From Allofrancisella guangzhouensis (lineage in GTDB: Bacteria > Pseudomonadota > Gammaproteobacteria > Francisellales > Francisellaceae), in contig NZ_CP010427.1 in NCBI RefSeq assembly GCF_000815225.1, positions 682,001 to 746,000 of the forward strand: 64,000 nucleotides of DNA, read 5' to 3'. This document shows, piece by piece, positions 9,666-17,404 of the stretch (position 1 is its first letter; each line of letters begins with the position of its first letter). The position numbers were made by a program, and so were the translations under genes. The notes under the pieces were generated by a model. The model saw only the letters and a list, made by a program, of their open reading frames with translations. It made no database searches and had not been told where the DNA came from.

Positions 9666-9697
9666 TAAAAACAGATTTATATGTTTTTAAAAAGCAT
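9666..9697. promoter_or_regulatory. inverted repeats, candidate regulator-binding site
   Basis: TAAAAACA (9666-9673) and TGTTTTTA (9682-9689) are perfect 8-base inverted arms around an 8-base centre. The overlapping ATGTTTTTAAAAAGCAT (9681-9697) is a second near-palindrome. Both lie between the LuxR-type gene and the pterin operon, just upstream of the predicted promoter, which suits an activator or repressor site. Confidence 0.35.
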
Positions 9698-9723
9698 ACA
9701 TATAACTTAGAGAACGTTAATAT

Positions 9724-9752
9724 TTGCAATAATAATTACTAATAAATTTAAT
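9724..9752 (+). promoter_or_regulatory. possible promoter of the pterin operon
   Basis: TTGCAA (9724-9729), a 17-base gap and TTTAAT (9747-9752) lie 20 bases before the first operon gene. Four of six and five of six consensus bases match. Confidence 0.35.
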
Positions 9753-9771
9753 AAGTATTACAGGATATTTA

Positions 9772-10218
9772 ATGAAACGTGTGCTTAAGCAAGATGCTAT
9801 AGTGACTTTTCCAGCTGATTACATAAATGAGGAAGCAACAGTGATTGTCATAAAAAATCTTCTTAATGGTATAGTAGCAGTTGTCACAGATATTTCTCCT
9901 TTTCATCCAGTTGATCACTTATGGCCAGATCACTCAGCTGATAGCGGAGAATTAATCTTAGGAGATAAAAAATTTACTATTACAGAATGTTTGATAGTTG
10001 CTTTTGATCAAATTAATGAAGAATTGCTTTTTGATGGAGGTATTAAAATAAGAGCCATCAGGTGTAATCAAGCAGGCTGGTTATGGGTCATTCCATGTGG
10101 AGGTACTCATTCACCGGTACTAAAGTCATGTCAAGTTAAAGTAACCTTAACACAATTTACTTCTGAAAGTTTTGAAATGAAGAATCAATTAATGTCTGGA
10201 GGTAATAAATTTGAATAG
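9772..10218 (+). CDS. AlaX-like tRNA-editing (SAD) domain protein
   Basis: Small 148-residue protein resembling the second additional domain (tRNA_SAD) of alanyl-tRNA synthetase and free-standing AlaX proteins, which hydrolyse wrongly charged tRNA. The zinc-binding pattern is intact: HPVDH (H45, H49) and CGGTH (C109, H113). It lacks the N-terminal beta-barrel and C-terminal parts of larger AlaX types, so it is a minimal form. It is the first gene of a five-gene operon with pterin genes; the next gene overlaps its end by eight bases. Placement in a biosynthetic cluster, away from any synthetase, suggests a special substrate, perhaps a non-standard aminoacyl-tRNA (inference). A non-tRNA hydrolase on the same fold is possible. 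Confidence 0.65.
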   Translation: MKRVLKQDAIVTFPADYINEEATVIVIKNLLNGIVAVVTDISPFHPVDHLWPDHSADSGELILGDKKFTITECLIVAFDQINEELLFDGGIKIRAIRCNQAGWLWVIPCGGTHSPVLKSCQVKVTLTQFTSESFEMKNQLMSGGNKFE

Positions 10219-10714
10219 TCTTTCTACTGTTATTGAGTTATTTCGCGAGGATATGAAATTTTCGGCAGCCCATTTTACTATTTTTTCTGAAACGCAGCGA
10301 GAGTGCTTACATGGACATAATTTTCAAGTTTATGCAATCATAACGGCTCCTGTTATAGGTAATAATTTATCATTTGACTATACTATTTGTCGAAAGGAGA
10401 TTTTAAACTTATGTTACTCACTAAATGAACGTTGTCTTATGCCTAGTAAGTCGCCTTATTTAAAAATAGAAAAACAACATCGTTGTTATATGATAAAGTT
10501 TGATAAAACTAAATTTGTACTTCCAGAAGAAGATGTTTTGTTGTTGCCTATTAAAAATATTACCACTGAAGGATTGGCACAATGGTTTGTAAAGACAATC
10601 GCTTCCAATAAAGACTTTTATGGTTTAGAAGATGCCGAAATTCTTACAATAAAAATTGCTACAGCGCCTGGTCAATATGCTAGTGCAACGGTTTTGCTAA
10701 AGGAGTTTAACTGA
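10211..10714 (+). CDS. 6-pyruvoyl-tetrahydropterin synthase / QueD-like protein
   Basis: T-fold pterin enzyme expected to act on dihydroneopterin triphosphate. The three zinc histidines are visible: FSAAHF (H21) and HGHNF (H34, H36). The segment before HGH reads ETQREC-L, so the cysteine (C32) is only two residues before the first histidine instead of four as in QueD or six as in animal PTPS, and a glutamate (E31) sits three before it. This recalls the PTPS-III variants in which Glu replaces Cys, but I cannot prove it. The start is TTG 10211, with GGAGG eight bases upstream and overlap with the previous gene; ATG 10253 would remove a possible N-terminal strand. At 167 residues it is longer than QueD. 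Confidence 0.75.
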   Translation: MNSLSTVIELFREDMKFSAAHFTIFSETQRECLHGHNFQVYAIITAPVIGNNLSFDYTICRKEILNLCYSLNERCLMPSKSPYLKIEKQHRCYMIKFDKTKFVLPEEDVLLLPIKNITTEGLAQWFVKTIASNKDFYGLEDAEILTIKIATAPGQYASATVLLKEFN

Positions 10715-11418
10715 TGAGTAAGTTAGCAATTGTAACGGGTGGTAGTAAGGGTATCGGTAAGGAGGTAGTTAATCAATTACTTCATCAAGGTTGGCAAGTA
10801 ATGAATTTATCTAGAACATTTTGTGAATTACCGGGAGTAATTAATTGTGAAGCAGATTTAAGTAGAGATGATCTTAAAGAAATTTTATCGTTAAGCTTGG
10901 CTCCTTATCTAAAAGATAGAAAGAAAGTTTGCATTGTACATAATGCTTGTGCTTACTTTTCTGGCACAACTTTAAATGTTTCCAGTCAGGAACTTAAACA
11001 GGCTTGGCAAGTTAATATTACTGCACCTATATTTATCAATCAAATTATTATTCCATTTATGCTTCCTGGCTCTAGTATTCTTTATGTGGGTTCAACACTC
11101 TCCGAAATGGCAGTGCCTAATTGTTTGCCTTACGTTATTACTAAACATGCAAGCGTTGGATTAATGAGATCAACTTGTCAAGATTTAAGTAAGAAGGGTA
11201 TCCATACTTGTTGTATTTGCCCTGGATTTACTAATACTGAGACTTTGCAACAGCATTTAAGAGAAGGGGGTAGACATATAGATCAAGCCATAGAAAATGT
11301 TGCGATGAAGCGGATTATTGATCCTAAAGAAATAGCAAATTTTATTACATATTGTGTCGAGACACCTATTGTAAATGGAGCAGTATTACATACTAACTTA
11401 GGTTATATTAACCAATAA
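10714..11418 (+). CDS. short-chain dehydrogenase/reductase, sepiapterin-reductase-like by context
   Basis: NAD(P)H-dependent reductase of 234 residues with the Rossmann motif TGGSKGIG at residues 9-16, a HNAC segment in place of NNAG, the catalytic serine in YVGSTLSE and the YVITK catalytic pair. After the active site it has CPGFTNTET, typical of classical SDRs. The start ATG overlaps the stop of the PTPS-like gene (TGATG), with AAGGAG ahead, so it is translationally coupled. Next to a PTPS-like enzyme and GTP cyclohydrolase I, the natural guess is a sepiapterin or 6-pyruvoyl-pterin reductase, which would complete tetrahydrobiopterin synthesis. The specific substrate cannot be read from sequence. 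Confidence 0.8.
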   Translation: MSKLAIVTGGSKGIGKEVVNQLLHQGWQVMNLSRTFCELPGVINCEADLSRDDLKEILSLSLAPYLKDRKKVCIVHNACAYFSGTTLNVSSQELKQAWQVNITAPIFINQIIIPFMLPGSSILYVGSTLSEMAVPNCLPYVITKHASVGLMRSTCQDLSKKGIHTCCICPGFTNTETLQQHLREGGRHIDQAIENVAMKRIIDPKEIANFITYCVETPIVNGAVLHTNLGYINQ

Positions 11419-11429
11419 GAGGAATATTA

Positions 11430-12518
11430 ATGCAAACTTTAACAAAAGAAAAACAACTACTTGCTAAAAATACTTTGGATTCATTTTATGAGGCGATACA
11501 GAGAAAACAGAAAGTTATTCCTTTTGATGCTAACTTTTATTTTACTAAAGGAGAGCCAGGTAGAGTTACTGGTTACCTTCTCAGAGAGGTAGCGTTAGAA
11601 GAAGAGGTGGTTCATTGGTTAAACTCAAGGGTGAAATTTCAACAAGTTATGCAACGTTATAAGAAATATGATTATAGGTTGGCTTCTTTAGATTGGCCAG
11701 CACACTTTGCAACAAGGTTTATTAATGTTACAGGTCAAGCAGCAACTAACTGTGAAAACATTTTCATGTTTTTCCCTGAAGTCTTGGGGTTAAAAACAGA
11801 TAATTTAGAAGATTATTTTGGTTTTGAATTTATTGATATGTGGGTTTCTGTATTTGATGAAATTATTTTCCCATGTATGCGTAGAGTGTTTGATAAAGAT
11901 TCACAGTTTGAACTTTATGCAACCTTACGGCCAATGCTAGAAAAAACTATCTATTTGGCCTCTGTATTTCATGAAATTGGACACCGGTGTGGTTATTGGA
12001 AAGTTTCTTCTACTGTTGATTCTAGAATATCAATTAATAAATTTCATACCGATGTATTAGGAGAGTTAGCTACAGATACTCTCTTAGTTAACTTTTTACC
12101 TGAATTTCGAGAGCTTCAATATTTTATTTTTTTACAACGTTTGTTTTGGTTCGGAAGGTTTGGATTTAAAGATAATCCTAGAAATGGAAAATTAAATAAC
12201 GATAATGATACTTGGATAGGAGCTTACCTATGGAATCAATATATTGAAAAATCGGTTTTAACACAAAACTCTGATGAAACTTGGAACGTAGATTTTAACA
12301 AATTGGGAACTGTCTTTTCTAGTATCCTTGATGATATTGATAAATTAGGAGAAGTACTAATCCTTAATAGCAAAGGTTTACATGATGAGTTAGTGTATCA
12401 GTGGATGATTAATAGGGTCATTTTGAAAAATAATAAATTTTGCTATTCATCAACGATGAAAGATGCTTTAAAACACTGCATTAACGTTGCTGAAAAGCCT
12501 TTAAATAAGTATCAATAG
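11430..12518 (+). CDS. HExxH protein of unknown function in the pterin operon
   Basis: 362-residue soluble protein that I do not recognise with confidence. The strongest feature is FHEIGH, giving H181, E182 and H185, followed by FHTDVLGELATD with H206 and E212. This is the arrangement of a gluzincin-like metal site (HExxH plus a downstream Glu), although the flanks do not look like a secreted peptidase: there is no signal peptide or propeptide. It could also be a metal-dependent oxygenase or hydrolase using the operon's pterin. From memory it may resemble the family called DUF6421, at low confidence. Ribosome site AGAGGA precedes ATG 11430; folE follows after 15 bases, so all five genes read as one transcript. 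Confidence 0.6.
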   Translation: MQTLTKEKQLLAKNTLDSFYEAIQRKQKVIPFDANFYFTKGEPGRVTGYLLREVALEEEVVHWLNSRVKFQQVMQRYKKYDYRLASLDWPAHFATRFINVTGQAATNCENIFMFFPEVLGLKTDNLEDYFGFEFIDMWVSVFDEIIFPCMRRVFDKDSQFELYATLRPMLEKTIYLASVFHEIGHRCGYWKVSSTVDSRISINKFHTDVLGELATDTLLVNFLPEFRELQYFIFLQRLFWFGRFGFKDNPRNGKLNNDNDTWIGAYLWNQYIEKSVLTQNSDETWNVDFNKLGTVFSSILDDIDKLGEVLILNSKGLHDELVYQWMINRVILKNNKFCYSSTMKDALKHCINVAEKPLNKYQ

Positions 12519-12533
12519 AATAAGAGGTTAGCT

Positions 12534-13076
12534 ATGCAACAAAATTTTAAGAACCTAATTACTGCTATTGGCGAAAATCCTAATCGTAATGGATTGATAG
12601 GTACACCTCAACGTGCGGCAAAAGCGTTTAGTTTTTTAACTCGAGGTTATCAACAATCTTTAAAAGAAGTAATTAATGGTGCACTATTTGAATCTAGTAT
12701 TGATGAAATGGTAGTAATTGACAATATAGAGTTTTTTTCTTTATGTGAACATCACTTGTTACCTTTTACTGGTATATGTCACATTGCTTATCTACCAACA
12801 GGTAAAGTTTTAGGTTTATCAAAATTTGCTAGAATCGTTGATATGTTTGCCCAGCGTCTACAGATTCAAGAGCAGCTTACCGAAGAGATAGCGACTGCAA
12901 TCCAAGATATTACTGGTGCTAGAGGAGTAGGAGTGGTTATAGAAGCTAAGCATTTTTGTATGATGATGAGAGGTGTTAGAAAACAAAATTCTATTATGAA
13001 AACATCAGTAATGTTAGGAGAGTTTAAAGCTTCACATTCGACTCGTAGCGAATTTTTAGCTTTAAGTATGAAGTAA
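12534..13076 (+). CDS. folE: GTP cyclohydrolase I
   Basis: Converts GTP to 7,8-dihydroneopterin triphosphate, the entry step for folate and biopterin. The zinc/active-site motif CEHHLLPF and the later HFCMMMRGV supply the Cys-His-Cys zinc ligands, and GTPQRAAKA near the N-terminus is the usual nucleotide-side motif. At 180 residues it lacks only part of the variable N-terminal helix of longer enzymes. It is the last gene of the pterin operon. A second folE for folate probably exists elsewhere in the genome, so this copy would be dedicated to the cluster (inference). Confidence 0.93.
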   Translation: MQQNFKNLITAIGENPNRNGLIGTPQRAAKAFSFLTRGYQQSLKEVINGALFESSIDEMVVIDNIEFFSLCEHHLLPFTGICHIAYLPTGKVLGLSKFARIVDMFAQRLQIQEQLTEEIATAIQDITGARGVGVVIEAKHFCMMMRGVRKQNSIMKTSVMLGEFKASHSTRSEFLALSMK

Positions 13077-13165
13077 TATAGTGTAGTTAAGTAATGCTAA
13101 GATTAATTTTATTATAAATTATGAAGCCAGTTGCTATTAGATTCTAACTTGTAAATAGGAGAACA

Positions 13166-13247
13166 TTGGATAATCACTATTATAATGGGTATTGAAAGTT
13201 TACAACGAGGCGCTAGAGCCAATGAGGCAACAGCAGTTTTTATATAA
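13166..13247 (+). pseudogene. possible decayed gene start (ComB-like?)
   Basis: A good ribosome site AGGAG (13157-13161) precedes TTG 13166, which opens a frame that ends after nine codons. A second frame from ATG 13185 reads GIESLQRGARANEATAVFI and stops at 13247. That peptide resembles the N-terminal start of ComB/2-phosphosulfolactate-phosphatase-like proteins (EGA-A-TAV-I-DVFR), as if a gene had been cut and frameshifted. The match is short and from memory. Confidence 0.2.
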
Positions 13248-13286
13248 AAAATATTTTCAAAATGGTATGTAGTGAGGAGGAAAGAG

Positions 13287-14552
13287 TTGTTTAATAATAA
13301 AAAGAAAGTAGTAGTGGTTGTTGATGCTTATTCAACTGGCAAATATTTACCTCCTGAAATTATAAAACGAGGATACTCATGGATACATGTAAAAAGTCGC
13401 AGTAATCTGCCCATTTTTATGACGTATGGAGTTAAACATCAGTCGCATCTATTAGAAATAATCTATGAAGGCGATTTATCAACTATTATTAATCAAATAA
13501 GTTTATATGAAATAGTAGCTATCATAGCAGGTACTGAAACTGCAGTTGAATTAACGGATCAGCTTGCTTATGCTTTAAGTTTGCCTGGTAATAGTCCTAA
13601 AACAAGTTTTTTAAGGCGCAACAAGTACCAAATGATAGAGGCAATTAAAAAGGCAGGTCTAAATACTGCAAACCAAATTGCTACTAGTAGTTTAAAAGAT
13701 CTAATATGCTGGTATCAAATGAATTTTGTAATGAATGAAATGGTAGTTATTAAGCCATTAAATAGTGCTGGTACGGATCATGTAATGTTTTGTTCTTCTG
13801 TTGAAGAAATAAAGCAAGCAGCAAAAAAAATATTGGGGGAAATTAATAAATTAGGTTTATTAAATCAACTTGTTTTAGGTCAATCATTTCTCATTGGTGA
13901 TGAATATGTGGTTAATACAGTTAGTATGGATGGAAAACATCATTTAACCGATATTTGGCAGTGCTATAAACAGCGTGTACAAGGTGCTGGATTTGTTCCT
14001 GGTTGTGAAGTTTTACTATCTTCACAAGGCGAACGGCAGAAGCAATTAAAAGAATACGCTTTTAAAGCACTAAAAGCTTTAGGCTTTAGCCAAGGTCCAG
14101 CCCATTTTGAAATTATGTTTACTGAAGGAGGTCCGACTATTATTGAAGTTGGTGCACGTGTTCAAGGGGGAGTGAATCCAAAGGTTCATTTAGAATGTAT
14201 AGGAAGTAGTCAATTAATTAAAACTATTGATAGTTATATTGATCCTAAAAAATTTTTGTCCTATTATAAGGAGGATTATTTATTAAGTAAATATTCCCGT
14301 TGGGCTGATTTGATTGTTCCTAGAGGTGGAATTATTCGATCCTTTACTCTTTTAGATGAAGTTAAACAGCTCCCTAGTTTTTATAGTGCTAATGTATCTG
14401 TTGAACCAGGTGATTATCTACCTAAGACAGTGGATCTTTATACATCTCCTGGGAGCATTTATTTGGTTAATGAAGATCCAGAGTTGCTTAAAAATGACTA
14501 TTTGGTTTTAAGAGAATTAGAGAAGCAAAGCTATGAATTCATTACAGAATAA
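13287..14552 (+). CDS. ATP-grasp carboxylate-amine ligase
   Basis: Protein of about 421 residues with the ATP-grasp fold used by amino-acid ligases such as BacD/YwfE, which join a carboxylate to an amine through an acyl phosphate. Visible elements are the N-terminal beta strand KVVVVVDAYSTGKYLPPEI, the ATP-binding VVIKPLNSAGTDHV and the metal/phosphate motif HFEIMFTEGGPTIIEVGARV-QGG. The frame opens at GTG 13272, but AGGAGG (13275-13280) lies inside that extension and is ideally spaced for TTG 13287, so I use TTG. The exporter gene overlaps its end by 20 bases. The substrates are unknown; an amino acid or peptide is the usual case. Confidence 0.85.
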   Translation: MFNNKKKVVVVVDAYSTGKYLPPEIIKRGYSWIHVKSRSNLPIFMTYGVKHQSHLLEIIYEGDLSTIINQISLYEIVAIIAGTETAVELTDQLAYALSLPGNSPKTSFLRRNKYQMIEAIKKAGLNTANQIATSSLKDLICWYQMNFVMNEMVVIKPLNSAGTDHVMFCSSVEEIKQAAKKILGEINKLGLLNQLVLGQSFLIGDEYVVNTVSMDGKHHLTDIWQCYKQRVQGAGFVPGCEVLLSSQGERQKQLKEYAFKALKALGFSQGPAHFEIMFTEGGPTIIEVGARVQGGVNPKVHLECIGSSQLIKTIDSYIDPKKFLSYYKEDYLLSKYSRWADLIVPRGGIIRSFTLLDEVKQLPSFYSANVSVEPGDYLPKTVDLYTSPGSIYLVNEDPELLKNDYLVLRELEKQSYEFITE

Positions 14553-15396
14553 AGAAGCTCAATCCTATATTGCTGCACTTATTGCAGTCTTAATTTGGGG
14601 TATGTTTCCTACTTTAGTTAAAAGTACTTTGCAATTTGCTTCTGTAGAGCAACTACTTGTATTAAGATTTTTAGTTGCTTCACTCTTGTTTTTGCCTATG
14701 TTCAATACAGTATTTAATAAACTACTTGTTATAGAAAAAAGATATTTAGCTTTATTCGTTATTTTTACGATAGCTGTTTTTTTTAGTCAGACTTATGTCT
14801 TAAGTCAAGTTCCTGCTAGCTGGTATGTAGCTGTATTCACTTTAGCTCCAATTATTTTTTTATTGGTTTATCGCGAAACACTTAATTTATTTGGGAAGAT
14901 AGGAGTTACATTAGCAATTATAGGAATGGGGTTATTTTTTACCTCCATGAATGACCATACTGATATGAATTTTTTAACTATGATATTGTTAATAATAAGT
15001 ATGCTATCTTGGGTTGGCTATAGTATTTTTGCTAGAAAATTACATAGTCAGTTAAATGACCGAGAAATTGTAGCCTTAACTAGTTTTGTTGGTTTTGGCT
15101 CGAGTTTTGTTTTTTGGGGTACAAAGGGTTTTGTTTGGGAGGATTTATCTTTATCTATACTAGGATTGTGTGTCCTTACAGGGGTGGTATTACCGTTAGC
15201 TTTGGTTCTTTATTCTTTTTCACTTAGAATTAAGCCTATTTTTGCGATGTTTTCACAATATTTGGAGCCTATTTTTGGTTTACTTGCGGCAGCCTTATTT
15301 TTAGGAGAGGTGATGGGCGCAATTCAGTATTTGGCTGCAATAGTTATTATTATTGGAACTTTATTTGTTGGAATAAGCTCCAGACAAAAAAAATGA
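14533..15396 (+). CDS. EamA/DMT-family exporter
   Basis: Inner-membrane protein of 287 residues with about ten hydrophobic helices arranged as two EamA halves, the layout of drug/metabolite transporters such as RhaT/YdcZ/RarD relatives. The first half begins YIAALIAVLIWGMFPTLVKS, a typical EamA opening. It overlaps the ATP-grasp ligase by 20 bases, so production of ligase and exporter is coupled, which suggests export of the ligase product (inference). Family members export amino acids and metabolites; the specific cargo is unknown. Confidence 0.85.
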   Translation: MNSLQNKEAQSYIAALIAVLIWGMFPTLVKSTLQFASVEQLLVLRFLVASLLFLPMFNTVFNKLLVIEKRYLALFVIFTIAVFFSQTYVLSQVPASWYVAVFTLAPIIFLLVYRETLNLFGKIGVTLAIIGMGLFFTSMNDHTDMNFLTMILLIISMLSWVGYSIFARKLHSQLNDREIVALTSFVGFGSSFVFWGTKGFVWEDLSLSILGLCVLTGVVLPLALVLYSFSLRIKPIFAMFSQYLEPIFGLLAAALFLGEVMGAIQYLAAIVIIIGTLFVGISSRQKK

Positions 15397-15484
15397 TTAT
15401 ATATTTGAAAACTTATATATACATGGTGCCGTTGTAAATATAGTTATTTTAATTTTAGTAAACTTTGAGAGTACAATCTAAGTT

Positions 15485-16186
15485 ATGAAAGAAAAGCAAG
15501 TTGATGTGATAGACAAAGAGTGGCTTGCACAACCTTTTATAAAAAGTGATCTATGTAGTTTAGAGGGTTTTGTTATTAATAATAAAGTGAATTATATAGG
15601 CTTATCAATGAGATCAAGAGTAGGATGTACAGAGTCACAGAATATTTTTCCAGCTGAAAGTGAAGTAAGTACTGAGACTTATGTTTTGCTAACTAAAGCA
15701 TTAGAAAAGTTGGTTGAAAGATCTAATTACAATAAGGGGTATTTTCATTGTGAGTTTTTAGTACATAATAAGAAAATATACTTAATTGATGCTAATTTTG
15801 GACGTGTTGGAGGCGGGTGTATAGCTTTACAAATAGCAGCATCTATAGGAAGAAATGTAGAAGAAGTGTATGCACATGTTTTAGCAGTAACATTTTTGTT
15901 AACAGATAAGGTTGATGAAACTCTTTATACAAGAAATAAAATAAAAACTTTATCAATTTTATATGGGATAGATCAAGAGGCTAAATTTATTGATCTTTTA
16001 AGAAAAAAACCTTATGGAAAAACTCAACATATTCAGTTAGTTAGGCAAGGAGCTATTCTTCAACCAGTAGGGGTAAATAATCGTTCTTGGATTGGAATAT
16101 TAATAGGGGAGCCAGATATTGTTCTAGAGGAAATAAAATTTATTTTAATAGAGACAAATAAAGGAACCTTAAAACCAGTTTTCTAA
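15485..16186 (+). CDS. truncated ATP-grasp protein (C-terminal part)
   Basis: 233 residues matching only the C-terminal half of an ATP-grasp ligase: YFHCEFLVHNKKIYLIDANF followed by GRVGGG corresponds to the E-x-N-x-R-GGG catalytic block of the complete enzyme at 13287-14552. The N-terminal preATP-grasp domain and the ATP-binding lysine segment are missing. Only a weak ribosome site is seen before ATG 15485. It may be a remnant of a second ligase gene, a still-expressed half domain, or an accessory subunit. Its start lies 88 bases after the exporter gene, and the MFS gene begins 13 bases behind it. Confidence 0.55.
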   Translation: MKEKQVDVIDKEWLAQPFIKSDLCSLEGFVINNKVNYIGLSMRSRVGCTESQNIFPAESEVSTETYVLLTKALEKLVERSNYNKGYFHCEFLVHNKKIYLIDANFGRVGGGCIALQIAASIGRNVEEVYAHVLAVTFLLTDKVDETLYTRNKIKTLSILYGIDQEAKFIDLLRKKPYGKTQHIQLVRQGAILQPVGVNNRSWIGILIGEPDIVLEEIKFILIETNKGTLKPVF

Positions 16187-16199
16187 AAGAGAATGTTAT

Positions 16200-17387
16200 A
16201 TGAAAAGTAAATCACCTTCTATATATATTATTACTTTGCTATTATTTTGCATGTCAGCTTTATCCGGTATCTCTTCTGATATTTATATTGCTGCTTTTCC
16301 GGATATAAGTAGTTTTTTTAAGGTTTCAGAAAGTTTAATAAAATCGACATTATCTTTGTTTTTTATAGGGTTAGGTCTTTCACAAATTATTTATGGACCA
16401 TTGTCAGATGCTTTTGGAAGAAAAAAAATTATTCTATTAGGATCTATTATATTTTTTTTAGGTACTATACTTTGCATTTTTAGTAAAAATTTTAATGTTT
16501 TTTTATGCGGTCGTTTTATTCAAGGTATAGGTGTAGGTGCTATGGTTTGTATATCCAGAGCAATTACAAAAGATATGTTTAAAGATAAATTGTTGGTTAA
16601 AGCATTATCATATATAGGTATGGGACTAGCTATTATGCCGGCTATTTCACCAGTATTAGGTTCATATATACAATATTATATCGGATGGAAATATGAGTTT
16701 ATATTTATGCTTTTATATTCATTATTTTTACAGTTGGCAGTTACGTTTTTTATTCCGGAAACTAATGAAAACAAACATATAAAGCCTATGAAGACTATTA
16801 TAAAAGAATATTTTATAATTCTATCTGATCATATATTTTTAATAAATGTTATTATAGCTAGTTTTATTATATCTATGATATATATTTTTTATTCGCTAAG
16901 TTCTTTTTATTTTCAGAAATATTACTATTGGAGTGAGATAGAATATAGCCAAGTTGCGATATTAATAGCAATGTCACTTTTATTAGGGCGTAAAGTAAAT
17001 ATTTATTTGATTTCGTTGATCAGTGGAAACCAAATAATTTTTTTTGGCAGTATCGTGGCATTAGCTAGTTCTATATCTACATTTATACTTTTTTATATTG
17101 GTTTTAATACTATACTTATAGTTCTGATTTCAATTTGTTTATATTCTATTTCGGGAGGTATTATATTTTCAAATACGTTTGTTGGTGCCACAAATAGGTA
17201 TACAAAAACAGCTGGTTTAGCAAGTGCTATGTATGGTGTTATGCAAATGACTATTGTGTTTTTTCTAATAACGACATCATCAATGTTAGATTCATTAAAT
17301 AATGTAACTACTATTTTCGTTTTTCTAATTCTCTTTTCATTATTGTCTACAATCATGAGTTCTTTTTTAATTAAAAAGAAGATGTAA
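16200..17387 (+). CDS. MFS transporter, Bcr/CflA-like
   Basis: 395-residue membrane protein with about twelve helices. The loop between helices 2 and 3 carries the MFS signature GPLSDAFGRKK, and GRFIQGIGVGAMVCISRAI is typical of Bcr/CflA-type drug and sulfonamide exporters. It is close in style to the second MFS gene at 24297, so the island has a paralogous pair. Starts with ATG 16200 behind AAAAGAG. Probably exports a product or intermediate of the island (inference). Confidence 0.85.
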   Translation: MKSKSPSIYIITLLLFCMSALSGISSDIYIAAFPDISSFFKVSESLIKSTLSLFFIGLGLSQIIYGPLSDAFGRKKIILLGSIIFFLGTILCIFSKNFNVFLCGRFIQGIGVGAMVCISRAITKDMFKDKLLVKALSYIGMGLAIMPAISPVLGSYIQYYIGWKYEFIFMLLYSLFLQLAVTFFIPETNENKHIKPMKTIIKEYFIILSDHIFLINVIIASFIISMIYIFYSLSSFYFQKYYYWSEIEYSQVAILIAMSLLLGRKVNIYLISLISGNQIIFFGSIVALASSISTFILFYIGFNTILIVLISICLYSISGGIIFSNTFVGATNRYTKTAGLASAMYGVMQMTIVFFLITTSSMLDSLNNVTTIFVFLILFSLLSTIMSSFLIKKKM

Positions 17388-17404
17388 TTAACTAAGGAAT
17401 ATTT

